A stretch of DNA of 64,000 nucleotides from assembly GCF_004379255.2 (NCBI RefSeq), contig NC_056037.1, positions 15,076,902 through 15,140,901 on the forward strand, given 5' to 3'. The first letter of the stretch is position 1. Each line of letters begins with the position of its first letter. The position numbers were made by a program, and so were the translations under genes. This document shows positions 48,050 to 59,979 of the stretch, piece after piece. Below the pieces are notes generated by a model. That model saw only the letters and a program-made list of their open reading frames with translations, ran no database searches and was not told the origin of the DNA. The stretch comes from Salvia splendens. Its lineage: Eukaryota > Streptophyta > Magnoliopsida > Lamiales > Lamiaceae.

Positions 48050-49204
48050 TGTTGGTTTCTGGGATTACAAAGATAACTACCGGGCGTAATACAACCCAAA
48101 AGAAAGGAAAGGAAGAACTGAACTTAAAAATACAACGTATAACCGAAACTACTAAACCAGTGTGATTAGCCGAGTCGAGGAGGCCTCTTCCCGCAAGACG
48201 AGATACGCCCCGGTAGTGCTCTTCGGTTTGGCGTGTCGTCCCCAAAGGTAAAACGGCTACGTCTCTATTGATGCAGCACCGCAATCAACAGAGCTCCGGC
48301 GAACTGGATGGAGGAGAGGGCAGAGCTTCGACAGAAAAAACTATGCAGGGAGAGGGAGAGAGCTTATGATGCAGAATGCTTTTTGAATTGTGTAGTGATG
48401 CATGGAATGGCTGGCCTATTTATAGGCTCAGTCCACTGCAGGGGGTCAACAGCCATGATGGCTGTCATCATGGCAATTCGTAACCGACGTCGGTTACAGA
48501 CGTGTGGCAGGAGTGTGCCATCCGTGTGTGGAGCGTGTGGATTTCTCACGTGGCAACCGTGACTGTGCCTCGCTTGACGACGTGTCAAGCCACTTGGATT
48601 GCTGACTCGGCGGTGGTCCAAAAAGAATAGTTTGGGCCAAGCACCAAGCCCAAAGACCACCCAAAGACCAATTGCCAAGATCCAAGTCCAAGATCAAGAT
48701 CAAGATCGAGATCGAGATCGAGATCGGGCTCGGGCCCGAGGCCCGCGGCCCGCGCCCGCGACCACGAGCACGAGCACGAGCACGAGCACGTGCACGGGCA
48801 CGGGCTCGGGCTCGGGCGGGCGGGCGGCGGCGGCGGCGCGCGCGTGTGCGCGCGTGTGGGCTCTTTCACCCATCTTGGTCCACTATAATTATTAAGTAAC
48901 ATAAAGTCACTTAATTTATACACATTAAAGATGTGTTAATCCTCCAATGTGGGATAATTAACACTAGTTAATTATTCCCTAAGCTCCATCTCCAAGCTTT
49001 AATTAAAAGCTAATTATGCCCAACTTTAATCCACTATTTCTCACTCACCGGAAATCGGATTTGAGAAAGTGAATATACTACATTTACCTATGTAAAATGT
49101 AGATCGACGCTATGTCATTTAATTTCACAAAATTAAATGTCTCGTCACATTTATTATTTGGTCAAAATCCATTGACCGGGCATATTTAATCCATGATTTT
49201 TACA
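48050..49204 (-). repeat. 3' LTR of copia copy 2 (1155 bp)
   Basis: TG..CA limits. TATAAATA (complement at 48417-48424), and GC-rich simple repeats in U3 (about 48690-48860: GATCGA, GAGCAC and GGGCTC units, then a GCGCGCGTGTG tract). Confidence 0.96.
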
Positions 49205-49216
49205 ATCCCCCACATG
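49205..49216 (-). other. polypurine tract
   Basis: On the coding strand TGTGGGGGAT directly before the 3' LTR; the site of plus-strand DNA priming. The same tract is present in copy 3 beside its LTR. Confidence 0.8.
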
Positions 49217-49769
49217 AGTGGAAATAGCCGAATGCATATGCATGCAGACACAAGCTCAACCCTCGCGAGGTATATAAGCATAAGGATAGGTAGTTGTTGA
49301 CTTTGAACCCTCCATAGTCGACACCATCGGATACACAGGCGGCTTAGTAGCGCGATGCTTTGAACTAATCCCCCCACGGCGTGCACCGAGACAATGGTGT
49401 TAACACTTAAACACCTCAACCTCATCCGTTCTCACGTTTTGTGTCCATTGCGGTCTTGGACACCACTTTGGATTCATAAGTGCGTTTTTTATGAAGCGAC
49501 CACACTTCGCACTTACGTAGGTGATTCTTAGTCAAGTACCTTGCCATACTTGGTCTCTTTGAGAATTCCATCTCTTTGAGATCCTTAAGAACCATTAAAA
49601 GTCATAGACTTAGCCTTTACCACGAGGCAAGCTCTCCAACACTCTATTGCTCTCTAGGGAATAGATATAGTTGAGTGTTTCTCATGAACTCTCATAGCTT
49701 AGTTGTCCCTTTGAACCAAGTTCTTGGGATCTCCAGTCATCATGGTTGGGTTACCACTATGACAATTCT

Positions 49770-52700
49770 TTAGTTTGTGGATTTCAAACCCATTCCCTCT
49801 AGCAACTTATTCATTTGATCACGGTTTAACCCTTTGGTTAGCGGATCCGCTAGATTATCTATTGACTTCACATAGTCAATTGTAATCACCCCTGTTGTGA
49901 TCAAATGTCTCACGGTGTTATGTCGTCGACGTATATGTCGAGACTTACCGTTATAGAAACCATTGTTTGCCCTTCCAATAGCCGCTTGGCTATCGCAGTG
50001 AATCAGCACTGGTGGCACTGGCTTAGACCAACATGGAATGTCTTCAAGGAAGTTCTTAAGCCACTCGGCTTCCTCACCAGCCTTATCCAAGGCAATGAAC
50101 TCCGATTCCATTGTTGATCGGGCTATACAGGTCTGTTTTGTGGATTTCCACGATACAACACCACCCCCAATAGTAAAGACATATCCACTTGTTGAAAGTG
50201 AGTCTCTATTATCGGATATCCAATTGGCATCACAGTACCCTTCAAGCACCGGGGGGTATCTCGAGAAGTGTAGCCCAAGATTTTGAGTGTGTTTTAAATA
50301 TCTCAAAACCCTCACAAGAGCTCTCCAATGCTCTTTGCTTGGATTGCTCGTGTAACGACTTAACTTGTTCACGGCACAAGCAATGTCAGGTCGAGTGCAA
50401 TTAGTCAAGTACATAATGCACCCGATGACCCGTGCATACTCTTCTTGTGCAACGGGCTCGCCTTTGTTTTTGCTCAAGTGAACGTCGAGTTCAATTGGAG
50501 TCTTAACCGGCGCGCCATCATAGGCTTTGAATTTATTCAATATCTTCTCAACATAATGTGATTGTGTTAAGATGATTCCATCATTCGTTCTTAGAATCTT
50601 CATTCCAAGAATTACATCGGCTAGACCCATGTCTTTCATGTCAAAGTTTCTCTTTAACATGGCCTTTGTATCGTTAATTACTTGAGTGTTGCTACCCAAG
50701 ATTAACATATCATCAACGTAGAGACACACTATAACATGACCGTTATTAGTGCTCTTGATGTAGACACATTTGTCGCACTCGTTGATTTTAAACCCATTTG
50801 ATAACATCACATTATCAAACTTCAAGTGCCATTGCAATGGCGCTTGTTTCAATCCATATAGGGATTTCACGAGCTTGCATACCTTTTTCTCTTGTCCAGG
50901 TACTACAAACCCTTCGGGTTGTTCCATGTAGATTTCGTCTTCTAGTTCACCATTCAGAAACGCGGTCTTTACATCCATTTGATGAATCTCGAGATTGTGC
51001 AATGCAGCAATAGCGAGAAGCACCCGGATAGATGTAATCCTTGTTACAGGTGAATAGGTATCGAAGAAGTCATGTCCTTCTTTTTGTTTAAAACCCTTTA
51101 CTACTAATCGGGCTTTATACTTATCAACTGTTCCATCGGCCTTAAACTTTCTTTTAAGAACCCATTTGCATCCTAAAGGTTTAGCACCTTCGGGCAAATC
51201 AACCAACACCCATGTGTGGTTTAGCAAAATTGAATCAATTTCGCTTTGAACAGCTTCTCTCCAATGCAGCCCGTCTGGGCCAGCAAAGGCTACTTTTATC
51301 GATGTTGGTTCTTCATCCAACATGAAAGCAATGTAGTCAGGACCAAAAGTTTTTGGTGTTCTGACTCTATTACCACGTCTTAGTACTGTATCTTTTGGAT
51401 CGGGCCTTGCACGCTTGCGCGATTCAAGTTCCGCATCTGTTGATTTAGAACTAGTGGCTTCTTCTTCCACTTGTTTAGAACTAGTGGCTTCTTCAATTCT
51501 TGTCTCAGAATTGGTTGATACCTTTTCCTTATCTTTGCAAGGAAAGGTATTTTCGAGAAATACAGCATTCCTCGACTCAATTGTTGTTCCTACTGTGATA
51601 GTCGATATTTCAGACTTGTGAACAACAAATCGATATGCACTACTGTTAAGTGCATATCCAATGAAGATGCAATCAACCGTCTTAGGTCCGATTGTAACTT
51701 CTTTGGGCGGAGGAACCATCACCTTTGCCAAACACCCCCACACTTTGAGGTATTTGTAGGATGGCTTCCTTCCCTTCCACAACTCATAAGGAGTAACATC
51801 TTTTCCTTTGAGAGGGATTTTATTCAAGATATAGTTTGCTGTCAAAACAGCTTCCCCCCACATGTTATGTGGTAATCCTGAACTGAGTAGCAGTGCATTC
51901 ATCATCTCTTTTAGAGTTCGATTCTTGCGTTCTGCAACACCATTAGATTGTGGTGAATATGGAGCAGTTGTTTGATGAATTATACCACTTGCGTTGCATA
52001 ACTCCTCAAACGGGGCTACATATTCGCCTCCTCTATCGCTTCGAATCATTTTGATTTTACAACCAAGTTGATTCTCAACTTCGTTCTTATAATTTTTGAA
52101 CGCCTCTATTGCTTCATCTTTGCTTCTTAAAAGATAAATGTAGCAATATCTTGTGCAATCATCTATGAAGGTGATAAAGTACTTTTTACCACCTCTAGTT
52201 TGCAACATCTTTAAATCACATACATCCGTGTGAATTAATTCAAGGGGTTTTGTGCTTCGTTCAACCGAGTGAAACGGCAACTTAGTCATTTTTGCTTCAA
52301 GACAAATTTCACATTTATCTTGGATATCCAATTCATTAGCCTTTAGTAAATCTAAATTTACTAATCTTTTAATGGCTTTTGAATTTACATGTCCCAATCT
52401 ACAATGCCACAAATTTGAAGACTCAATCAAATAAGAGGAAGTAGATGCTTTATTCTTATTGGCCAATGGCTTCGCAACACTTCGAGTTGCTACACTAAGC
52501 TTGAAAAGCCCATCGGTTACATAACCTTTTCCGATGGATTTTCCAAACTTATACAAGACAAACCTATCGGACTCAAATACAAGTTTAAACCCTTTATTAA
52601 CTAGTATTGATCCTGACACTAGGTTCTTGCGGATGTCCGGGACATGCAGCACATCCTTCAAAGTGATAGTTAGGCCAGACGTCATCATGAGAATCACGTT

Positions 52701-54203
52701 GCCAACGCCGAGGACTTCGGACGATGCTTGATTCCCCATGTTGATCTTCCTCCCTTCAACAGCAGTGTAGGAGGCAAACTTGCTCCTGTCGGAGCAAACA
52801 TGAGCAGTAGCGCCGGTGTCGATGTACCAGCCTCCCTTGTTATCAACAAGGTTAACCTCTTCAGTGACCACTGCAATGAGGTCGTTCTCATCCCAGTCCT
52901 TGAACTCCTTCTCAACGACGTGGGCTGCCGGCTTCTTCTTCTTACTGCGGCAGTCTTTGGCAAAGTGGCCCGGTTTGCCACATTTGTAGCAGTCGCCTTC
53001 AAACTTCCTTGAAGGCTGCTTTCCCTTCCCTTTGTCGTTTGGACGGTTTGGGCGAGGGCGTTTGTTGGAGGGACCGCCCCGCTCCAACAGGTTGGCTTTG
53101 GCTTCATTTGGGGTGAAGCCCTTAGCCTTTTGATCACTTTTGCGCACGTCGGCCTCAATGCGCAACTTCACGATCAAGTCTTCAAGGGTCATCTGCTTTC
53201 GCTTGTGCTTGAGATAACTCTTGAAGTCCTTCCAACTTGGAGGGAGCTTGTCAATGATCGTGCACCTTAGGAACTTATCGGGCAAGGTCATCCCTTCAGC
53301 CACTAAGGAGTGGATGATCATTTGGAGCTCTTGGACTTGCTCCATGACGGGTCGAGAGTCGACCATTTTGTAGTTCATAAACTTGGATGCTACAACTTGT
53401 TCCGTCCCTGCAGCATTATCTATGCTATACTTCTTTTCTAGGCTTTCCCACATTTGTTTAGATGTGGTTACATTGGAGTATACATTATAGAGGCTATCAT
53501 CTAATGCACTTAAAATAAAGTTTTTACATAGATAATCCCCTTTTCTCCAAGCTTCATAGTCCGCCATGACTTCGAGCCTAGTCTCTTGGTCGCTTGGCGC
53601 GGGCGGCTCGTTCTCCGTGAGGAAGTTGGCGACGCCCAATGTTGTCAAGTAGAACAACATCTTCTGGTACCACCGCTTGAAGTCAGATCCTCCAAACTTT
53701 GGTGGCTTCTCGGCAGGTGGCATCATTCTTGGTGCCAAAGGTGCCGCAGTTGGTCCTTGGAAGGAACCAATTCCGTTGCCCCCGAAGGAGCCAACAACTT
53801 GGTTGGGCATAGAGCCCCCACCATTCATGTTGGGCATAGAGCCCGCCATGGTCGTACCAGCCCCGAAGGGACTAGCACCCGCATGAGACCCGAAGGCCCC
53901 AGCATTCGTGTTGATCCCGAAAGATCCAACACTAGTATTGAGCCCGAAGGCACCAACACTCGATCCATTAAAGGATCCGAAGGAACCACTAAAAGTGGAA
54001 CCAACCGAACCACCAAAGGTGGAACCAGTGGACGCCCCGAATGGGTTGTCCCAAACCCAAGGGACGGTGGATGAAGCGGCTGGGAAGCCAGAAGTTGGCA
54101 TCATCGAGGGAATCGATGAAGTGTTGACCGGTCCAGTGGTCGCCATGGTGGAGGGAATGGCGGCGGCGGTGGTGGCAGCGGCGGTGTTGGAGTCGGTAGA
54201 CAT
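49770..54203 (-). CDS. copia Gag-Pol polyprotein, intact
   Basis: A single frame of 1477 residues from the ATG at 54203 (MSTDSN). Residues about 40-165 are Gly/Ser/Thr-rich with eight FG dipeptides. Gag core to about 370. CCHC knuckle near 400 ([14 protein letters not shown]). Protease WYIDTGA near 460. Integrase: HCRLGH zinc site near 600, catalytic D in HTDVCD (about 657), D in RSDRGGEY (about 722), E in [10 protein letters not shown] (about 758). Reverse transcriptase from about 1015, with YVDDM near 1163. RNase H from about 1325 ([27 protein letters not shown]), ending [18 protein letters not shown]. All catalytic motifs are present. Gag and Pol share one frame, as usual in plant copia elements, so the Gag surplus must arise by other means. 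Frame and length differ from copies 1 and 3, which carry frameshifts. Confidence 0.97.
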   Translation of the reverse strand: MSTDSNTAAATTAAAIPSTMATTGPVNTSSIPSMMPTSGFPAASSTVPWVWDNPFGASTGSTFGGSVGSTFSGSFGSFNGSSVGAFGLNTSVGSFGINTNAGAFGSHAGASPFGAGTTMAGSMPNMNGGGSMPNQVVGSFGGNGIGSFQGPTAAPLAPRMMPPAEKPPKFGGSDFKRWYQKMLFYLTTLGVANFLTENEPPAPSDQETRLEVMADYEAWRKGDYLCKNFILSALDDSLYNVYSNVTTSKQMWESLEKKYSIDNAAGTEQVVASKFMNYKMVDSRPVMEQVQELQMIIHSLVAEGMTLPDKFLRCTIIDKLPPSWKDFKSYLKHKRKQMTLEDLIVKLRIEADVRKSDQKAKGFTPNEAKANLLERGGPSNKRPRPNRPNDKGKGKQPSRKFEGDCYKCGKPGHFAKDCRSKKKKPAAHVVEKEFKDWDENDLIAVVTEEVNLVDNKGGWYIDTGATAHVCSDRSKFASYTAVEGRKINMGNQASSEVLGVGNVILMMTSGLTITLKDVLHVPDIRKNLVSGSILVNKGFKLVFESDRFVLYKFGKSIGKGYVTDGLFKLSVATRSVAKPLANKNKASTSSYLIESSNLWHCRLGHVNSKAIKRLVNLDLLKANELDIQDKCEICLEAKMTKLPFHSVERSTKPLELIHTDVCDLKMLQTRGGKKYFITFIDDCTRYCYIYLLRSKDEAIEAFKNYKNEVENQLGCKIKMIRSDRGGEYVAPFEELCNASGIIHQTTAPYSPQSNGVAERKNRTLKEMMNALLLSSGLPHNMWGEAVLTANYILNKIPLKGKDVTPYELWKGRKPSYKYLKVWGCLAKVMVPPPKEVTIGPKTVDCIFIGYALNSSAYRFVVHKSEISTITVGTTIESRNAVFLENTFPCKDKEKVSTNSETRIEEATSSKQVEEEATSSKSTDAELESRKRARPDPKDTVLRRGNRVRTPKTFGPDYIAFMLDEEPTSIKVAFAGPDGLHWREAVQSEIDSILLNHTWVLVDLPEGAKPLGCKWVLKRKFKADGTVDKYKARLVVKGFKQKEGHDFFDTYSPVTRITSIRVLLAIAALHNLEIHQMDVKTAFLNGELEDEIYMEQPEGFVVPGQEKKVCKLVKSLYGLKQAPLQWHLKFDNVMLSNGFKINECDKCVYIKSTNNGHVIVCLYVDDMLILGSNTQVINDTKAMLKRNFDMKDMGLADVILGMKILRTNDGIILTQSHYVEKILNKFKAYDGAPVKTPIELDVHLSKNKGEPVAQEEYARVIGCIMYLTNCTRPDIACAVNKLSRYTSNPSKEHWRALVRVLRYLKHTQNLGLHFSRYPPVLEGYCDANWISDNRDSLSTSGYVFTIGGGVVSWKSTKQTCIARSTMESEFIALDKAGEEAEWLKNFLEDIPCWSKPVPPVLIHCDSQAAIGRANNGFYNGKSRHIRRRHNTVRHLITTGVITIDYVKSIDNLADPLTKGLNRDQMNKLLEGMGLKSTN

Positions 54204-54275
54204 CTCCAGCAAAGGTGTTTAATATTTCGAAAGTTTTAGTTCAGTTTAGAAGTCCAAATTCCTTCAAAGGCAAGT

Positions 54276-54291
54276 TATCTCGTCTTGCGAT
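54276..54291 (-). other. presumed primer site next to the 5' LTR, not tRNA 3'-end type
   Basis: On the coding strand the sequence directly after the 5' LTR is ATCGCAAGACGAGATA. It lacks TGG, so it cannot pair with a tRNA 3' CCA end. It pairs perfectly over 14 bases with TATCTCGTCTTGCG in the element's own LTR (complement at 54434-54447). Copy 1 has the same site (3572-3585). Confidence 0.7.
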
Positions 54292-55446
54292 TGTTGGTTT
54301 CTGGGATTACAAAGATAACTACCGGGCGTAATACAACCCAAAAGAAAGGAAAGGAAGAACTGAACTTAAAAATACAACGTATAACCGAAACTACTAAACC
54401 AGTGTGATTAGCCGAGTCGAGGAGGCCTCTTCCCGCAAGACGAGATACGCCCCGGTAGTGCTCTTCGGTTTGGCGTGTCGTCCCCAAAGGTAAAACGGCT
54501 ACGTCTCTATTGATGCAGCACCGCAATCAACAGAGCTCCGGCGAACTGGATGGAGGAGAGGGCAGAGCTTCGACAGAAAAAACTATGCAGGGAGAGGGAG
54601 AGAGCTTATGATGCAGAATGCTTTTTGAATTGTGTAGTGATGCATGGAATGGCTGGCCTATTTATAGGCTCAGTCCACTGCAGGGGGTCAACAGCCATGA
54701 TGGCTGTCATCATGGCAATTCGTAACCGACGTCGGTTACAGACGTGTGGCAGGAGTGTGCCATCCGTGTGTGGAGCGTGTGGATTTCTCACGTGGCAACC
54801 GTGACTGTGCCTCGCTTGACGACGTGTCAAGCCACTTGGATTGCTGACTCGGCGGTGGTCCAAAAAGAATAGTTTGGGCCAAGCACCAAGCCCAAAGACC
54901 ACCCAAAGACCAATTGCCAAGATCCAAGTCCAAGATCAAGATCAAGATCGAGATCGAGATCGAGATCGGGCTCGGGCCCGAGGCCCGCGGCCCGCGCCCG
55001 CGACCACGAGCACGAGCACGAGCACGAGCACGTGCACGGGCACGGGCTCGGGCTCGGGCGGGCGGGCGGCGGCGGCGGCGCGCGCGTGTGCGCGCGTGTG
55101 GGCTCTTTCACCCATCTTGGTCCACTATAATTATTAAGTAACATAAAGTCACTTAATTTATACACATTAAAGATGTGTTAATCCTCCAATGTGGGATAAT
55201 TAACACTAGTTAATTATTCCCTAAGCTCCATCTCCAAGCTTTAATTAAAAGCTAATTATGCCCAACTTTAATCCACTATTTCTCACTCACCGGAAATCGG
55301 ATTTGAGAAAGTGAATATACTACATTTACCTATGTAAAATGTAGATCGACGCTATGTCATTTAATTTCACAAAATTAAATGTCTCGTCACATTTATTATT
55401 TGGTCAAAATCCATTGACCGGGCATATTTAATCCATGATTTTTACA
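54292..55446 (-). repeat. 5' LTR of copia copy 2 (1155 bp)
   Basis: Same length and, by inspection, same sequence as 48050-49204. TATAAATA complement at 54659-54666 implies transcription starting near 54630. Confidence 0.96.
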
Positions 55447-55590
55447 GAATATTGGTTTGCTGAGGGTACGTGAGCGAGACGGCGTGAGCAAACAATGTAT
55501 AGAGTAATGAGTATAAACATAGTGAGAGATGAAAGGAAAAAAAGGGAAGAGTTTGCAGAGACTGGGAAAATGCTTGAAAATGAAGCATAA

Positions 55591-57102
55591 GAGTGTCCAC
55601 TATAAGGCGGACACTCCAATACCCCCCCCTCTTTTTTGTCCACAATCCTAATTTTTTTGTCCACAGCCCAAAAATTTGTTTCCGCCACTATAGTGGATAC
55701 TTTCAATAGCCCCAAGCTTTTTTCATTTATGTTAATTCAATTATAATTAAATTTATCGGACTATACGTAATTAGAAGAAAACGGCTATACGTGAAGAAAT
55801 TAAAATAAAAAACTAAATTTTCGTCGTATTAGAGTACAGGAAAAATTATACAACGAAATTTTAATCTATTGAAAATCACAAAGGTGTTCACACTGGGCCA
55901 CCTCCCCTACGTGCCCAAACTTCTTCAATCAAATCGACCTGGAGCGTGGTATGTGCTGTGGTCCTGTGCATATCAGTGAAACGTTGGATCAAATATTCAT
56001 TGCTCCGTGGTACGCCCATCTGGATCGGCGAGGAGGTAACACCGTGACTTGTACTTGCGCCCTCTTCCGATGCCCAGCGTTCTGCCGCAAATCCTTCATC
56101 TTCAATTATCAGATTATGCAATATGATACATGCTAACATAATATTCGCGACATCATCTCCGTGCCAAACTCGTGCCGGACACCGTATAATGGCCCACTGA
56201 GATTGGAGGACACCAAAAGCCCGCTCAACATCCTTCCTAGCACCCTCTTGTTTGCGCGCAAAATATTGTTTCTTCGGTCCAACCGGTTGGTGAATTGTCT
56301 TGACGAATACGGGCCACTGAGGATATATCTCATCTGCTAAATAGTATCCCATACTGTACAGCATGCCGTTGGCTACGAAGCTGATTTCTGGACCCTTCTG
56401 ATGCGTAGACAGCCCTTTCTGATGCATAGACAGCCTGATCCAGCCAGCGCAATCACGCCGGAGGGTGAAGCACTGGTAACGCTCCGCCAAATTCATCGCT
56501 ATATGGTTGAAGAGCCGTTGCGACATTCTGAATCGCCGGTAGAAAATCTCAGGTGGATAACAGAGGTTATCCACAAAGTAGTCCACCATTAGACGCTGGT
56601 GCGCTCCGCTATGGTCTCGTTGGATGGTCTGCCGATGAGTAATCGACCGAGGGATCGCGGCCTCCGCCACTTCCGCCGCGCGCGCAGCATCCTCCTGGGA
56701 GGCCTGGTGTTGCACCTCTTGAATAAGAGAATTCCACGCGTCATTCCACAAATTGTCCATTTTAGTCCACAAATTCTAGTGAGAGAAAGTTTGAGTGATG
56801 AAGAGTTGGAATGGTGTGAAAATAATGAATGGAATGAGGTGTATTTATAGGTAAATTAAATTGAATTAAAAATAAAATAAAATTTTCACCCCGGAGCGGC
56901 GCACCGTGCACCGCCCCACTATAGGCCGGCGTGCCTATCGCCGCGTCCGCCCCAGACCGACGCGTCCTCGCACAAAAAATACTGGATGTCCGTCCTCCCC
57001 GAAAATTTCATCCACCTCGGGGCGGACGTTCTGCCCACTATAGATAGCCCCGAGATCGCCCCGACCGGGGCTATAGCCGCGCCTGGCTTATAGTGGACAC
57101 CC
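55591..57102 (-). mobile_element. PIF/Harbinger element A, transposase deletion derivative
   Basis: Inverted ends GAGTGTCCACTATAAG / complement of GGGTGTCCACTATAAG, flanked by TAA (55588-55590, 57103-57105). Carries a transposase gene with an internal deletion on the minus strand. Its right TAA is also the left TAA of element B. Confidence 0.88.
55888..56760 (-). pseudogene. Harbinger (HARBI1-like) transposase, core partly deleted
   Basis: Starts MDNLWNDAWNSLIQEVQHQ at 56760 and stays open for 290 residues. The amino half has SGAHQRLMVDYFVDNLCYPPEIFYRRFRMS. Then LSMHQKGLSTHQKG (a seven-residue repeat) joins directly to EISFVANGMLYSMGYYLADEIYP and QEGARKDVERAFGVLQSQW. The region with the first catalytic Asp of the DDE triad is missing, while the YYLAD Asp and the ERAFG Glu remain. 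The frame is intact but the enzyme must be inactive. It may still bind DNA or partner proteins (inference). Confidence 0.88.
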
Positions 57103-57105
57103 TAA

Positions 57106-58428
57106 GAGCATCCACGCGCGTCGGCCGCCCTGGAAACGCCGAGGCTATCTATAGTGGGCGGGGTGTCCGCCCCGTAGCGCACAAAATTTTCGGGGCAGTA
57201 GGGCGATCGGCGACTAGGCGCCGAGGATGCGCCTAGCGCGGTGCGCCGCGCCGGCCGGCGAGCCGGCCTATAGCGCGACGGTGAGCGGCGCGCCGGTTAG
57301 GGGCGAATGATTTTTTTTTTGTTTTTTTTTAAATTCAATTTAATTTACCTATAAATACACCTCATTCCCCTCATTATTTTGACACCATTCCATTTCTTCA
57401 CTCATACTTTCTCTTATTAAAATTTGTGGATTCCATTGGTATTAAAAATGGATGATTTGTGGAATGATACGTGGAATTCTTTGATTCAAGAGGTGCAGAA
57501 CCAACCCGACGAGGAGGATGCGGCGCGCGGCGGAATTGGCGGAGGCCGCGATCCCTCGTGAGATTATTGCTCGTCGGACCATCCAACGAGACCATAGCGG
57601 AGCGCACCAGTGGCTAATGGCGGACTACTTTGTGGATAAGCCCCGTTATCCATCCGAGATTTTCCGTCGGCGTTTCAGAATGTCGCAACGGCTCTTCACC
57701 CATATAGCGATGAATTTGGCGGAGCGGTACAGATGCTTCACCCTCCGGAGTGATTTCACTGGCCGGATCGGGCTGTCTACTTTTCAGAAATGCACCGCTG
57801 CAATTAGGCAGCTTGCATTGCCCGGCACGAGTTTGGCACGAAGATGATGTCGCGAATGTTATGTTAACATGTATCATATTGCACAATATGATAATAGAAG
57901 ATGAAGGCTTTGCTGCGGAGCGCTGGGCACCGAAAGATGGTGCAAGTTCAAGACCCGGTGTTGCCTCCGTGTCGATACAGATGGGTGTACCACGTAGTAA
58001 TGAATATTTGCTCCAATGTTTCACTGATATGCGTAGGAGCACGACACATACCACACTCCAGGCCGATTTGATTGAAGAGGTATGGCCACCTGGGGGAGGG
58101 GGCGCAGCGTGAAGAAGTGTGTGATTTTCTGTAGATTAAATTTTTGTTGTATAATTTTTCCATTACTTTAATACGACGAAAATTTAGTATTCAACTTTAA
58201 TTTATTTAATTATAGCCATTTTTTCTAATTATGTGTAGTCCGATAATTTTTATTATATATTAATTAAAATATAAAAAAATAAAATAAAATGAAAATTGGC
58301 TAAAAAAGTGTCCACTATAGCAGCAGACACATTTTTTTATGGGCGCGGACAGATAAGAAGTGACTATGGAAAAAAAAGTGGCGGGGCTATTGGAAGTGTC
58401 CACCTTTATACCTTTATAGTGGATGCTC
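57106..58428 (+). mobile_element. PIF/Harbinger element B, inverted relative to A
   Basis: Ends GAGCATCCAC and the complement of GAGCATCCACTATAAAGG, with TAA at 57103-57105 (shared with A) and 58429-58431. It carries a more heavily deleted transposase gene on the plus strand. The subterminal parts are GC-rich. Confidence 0.85.
57448..58112 (+). pseudogene. Harbinger transposase remnant without catalytic core
   Basis: MDDLWNDTWNSLIQEVQNQ at 57448, a frameshift near 57530, then the conserved amino part (SGAHQWLMADYFVDKPRYP) to about 57800. There it joins CPARVWHEDDVANVMLTCII and the carboxyl end (DLIEEVWPPGGGGAA). Everything between, including the whole DDE core, is lost. Clearly homologous to the gene in element A. 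Confidence 0.87.
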
Positions 58429-58431
58429 TAA

Positions 58432-59613
58432 GAGGAGAGAGAGAAAGGCCGTTGAGCTTGTTGGAGAGCATATCCTTGTAGCGCTAGTTTTAATGTTTTT
58501 TTATTTCAAAGAAAAAAATTAAATTTTAAACTTCCATAGAATGACTAGTTAATATTTTTCCTTTTAATTTCTTTTATATACTCCCTCCGGGCTCCGTTCA
58601 CCAATAATCGTTATATTTTGTCATTTTCGGTCATCCACCAATAAATATCCCTTTTGCTTTTTTACTAACATTTCACCAATTTTAGTTCATCCATATTTTA
58701 TTATAAAAATAATATATAAAATAAAAGTAGGACTAGATGATAGGAGTAGTTTGGATAAATAGAAGCTTTAGTAACCAACTAACCATCCACTATCTTTTTT
58801 TTCTATTATACTACTCCATTTATCCCCTAAAAATAAAAACTCTTTCCTTTTGGCTAGTTCCCTAAAAATAAAAACTTTATATTTTTTTTAAAATTTTTTT
58901 CTCTAATGAGATGAGACCTATTTTCCACTTAAATACTTTTTTTTCTGTCTGTTTCTTACTTTATCAATTTAATATTAAAATCCGCGTCATTTCAAAAGTT
59001 CATTCTTCCTTCCGTCAACCCTTTGCCCAAACTCGGACCTCCACACCACTAATCGTCATTGGCGCCACCACCATCGTCCCTTTCTCCTCCGAATCTCTGA
59101 CTCCCACTCCTTTTAGTTCTCCATCTCTAGAGGGCAAAGGGTTGTTGCACCTCCACACAAGCTTGCTCTCATGTGAATAAGGTGAAACAAAGGCAATCTA
59201 TTAAACAAACTCAACCACAACGACCGGCCATTTTGCCAAATCCACCCTTTTACTTATTAACTACAAAAAGCGGCAAAATCCTCCAACCCCCAATTAACCA
59301 ATGTCTCCACCCATTCGTCCTCCCCCCCAGCAGCACCCTTGTTTAGTCGGTGAATGCCCAGACAATGCCGTGCGGTACCGAATAATTTTCCTTGAGATAA
59401 CCAACAATCTATCTTAATCTAAAATGCCTGTTGGATGAAAATATCTTAATACCCTTTTTGGAGGGAAAATGAAAAGTTGATGTATAATAGATTGATAAAT
59501 ACTCCTTCCGTTCCTTCATAGTTGAGGCGAAACTCTTCGGTGTTAAATAAATAAATAAAAAAGTAAGAGTGTGAAAAAAGTAGAGAGAATAAAGTAAAAT
59601 ATGAATAAACTTT
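58432..59613. other. intergenic region with one-ended Stowaway remnants
   Basis: Sequences TACTCCCTCCGGGCTCCGTT (about 58580) and TACTCCTTCCGTTCCTTCAT (about 59501) look like single Stowaway ends without a clear partner. The block 58980-59170 is CT-rich, without a recognisable protein. No gene seen. Confidence 0.45.
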
Positions 59614-59979
59614 CCGCCGTTGTGTTCTTGCCGACGGCACGTCCGTGCTCGATACATCGAGCACGTCCGTGCCGCTGAGCAGGGCGACGTGGCAGCACTC
59701 TATTGGCCAACGGCATGGCCGTTGGCATTTTCAATTTTTTTTTAAAATTCGAATTTTAATTTAAAAATCATTTTTAAATTAAAAAAATATTTTTCCACTT
59801 CCCAATAAATTATATCCGTTTTCTCACGACTTTTAATTTATTTTTCATTTTTTCCCTCAAAATTCACATTTTCATCTATAAATACCTCCATTTCCACACA
59901 AAAAATTTCCCACCACACTCTATACAATTCTCGTCTAAATTCTCTCATCAATTCTCAATCTTTCACTCTTGCGAAAAAA

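Larger units (their letters stand above)
48050..55446 (-). mobile_element. complete Ty1/copia LTR retrotransposon, copy 2, apparently young
   Basis: Two 1155-bp LTRs (48050-49204, 54292-55446) that look identical by eye are flanked by a perfect 5-bp target duplication GAATA (48045-48049, 55447-55451). Coding strand minus. One intact Gag-Pol frame, a G-rich polypurine tract beside the 3' LTR, and the full copia domain order. Intact gene, identical LTRs and a perfect duplication all point to a very recent insertion that may still be active. Confidence 0.97.

Noticed and set aside
48599..48923. Open frames in the copia LTR with dipeptide runs (for example alternating RA or DL)
   Set aside because: They come from the GC simple-sequence tract in U3 in all frames; no reason to think they are translated.
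58911..59180. Open frame of 89 codons, Ser/Thr/Pro-rich
   Set aside because: No domain, no splice context and no similarity I recognise; CT-rich composition explains it.
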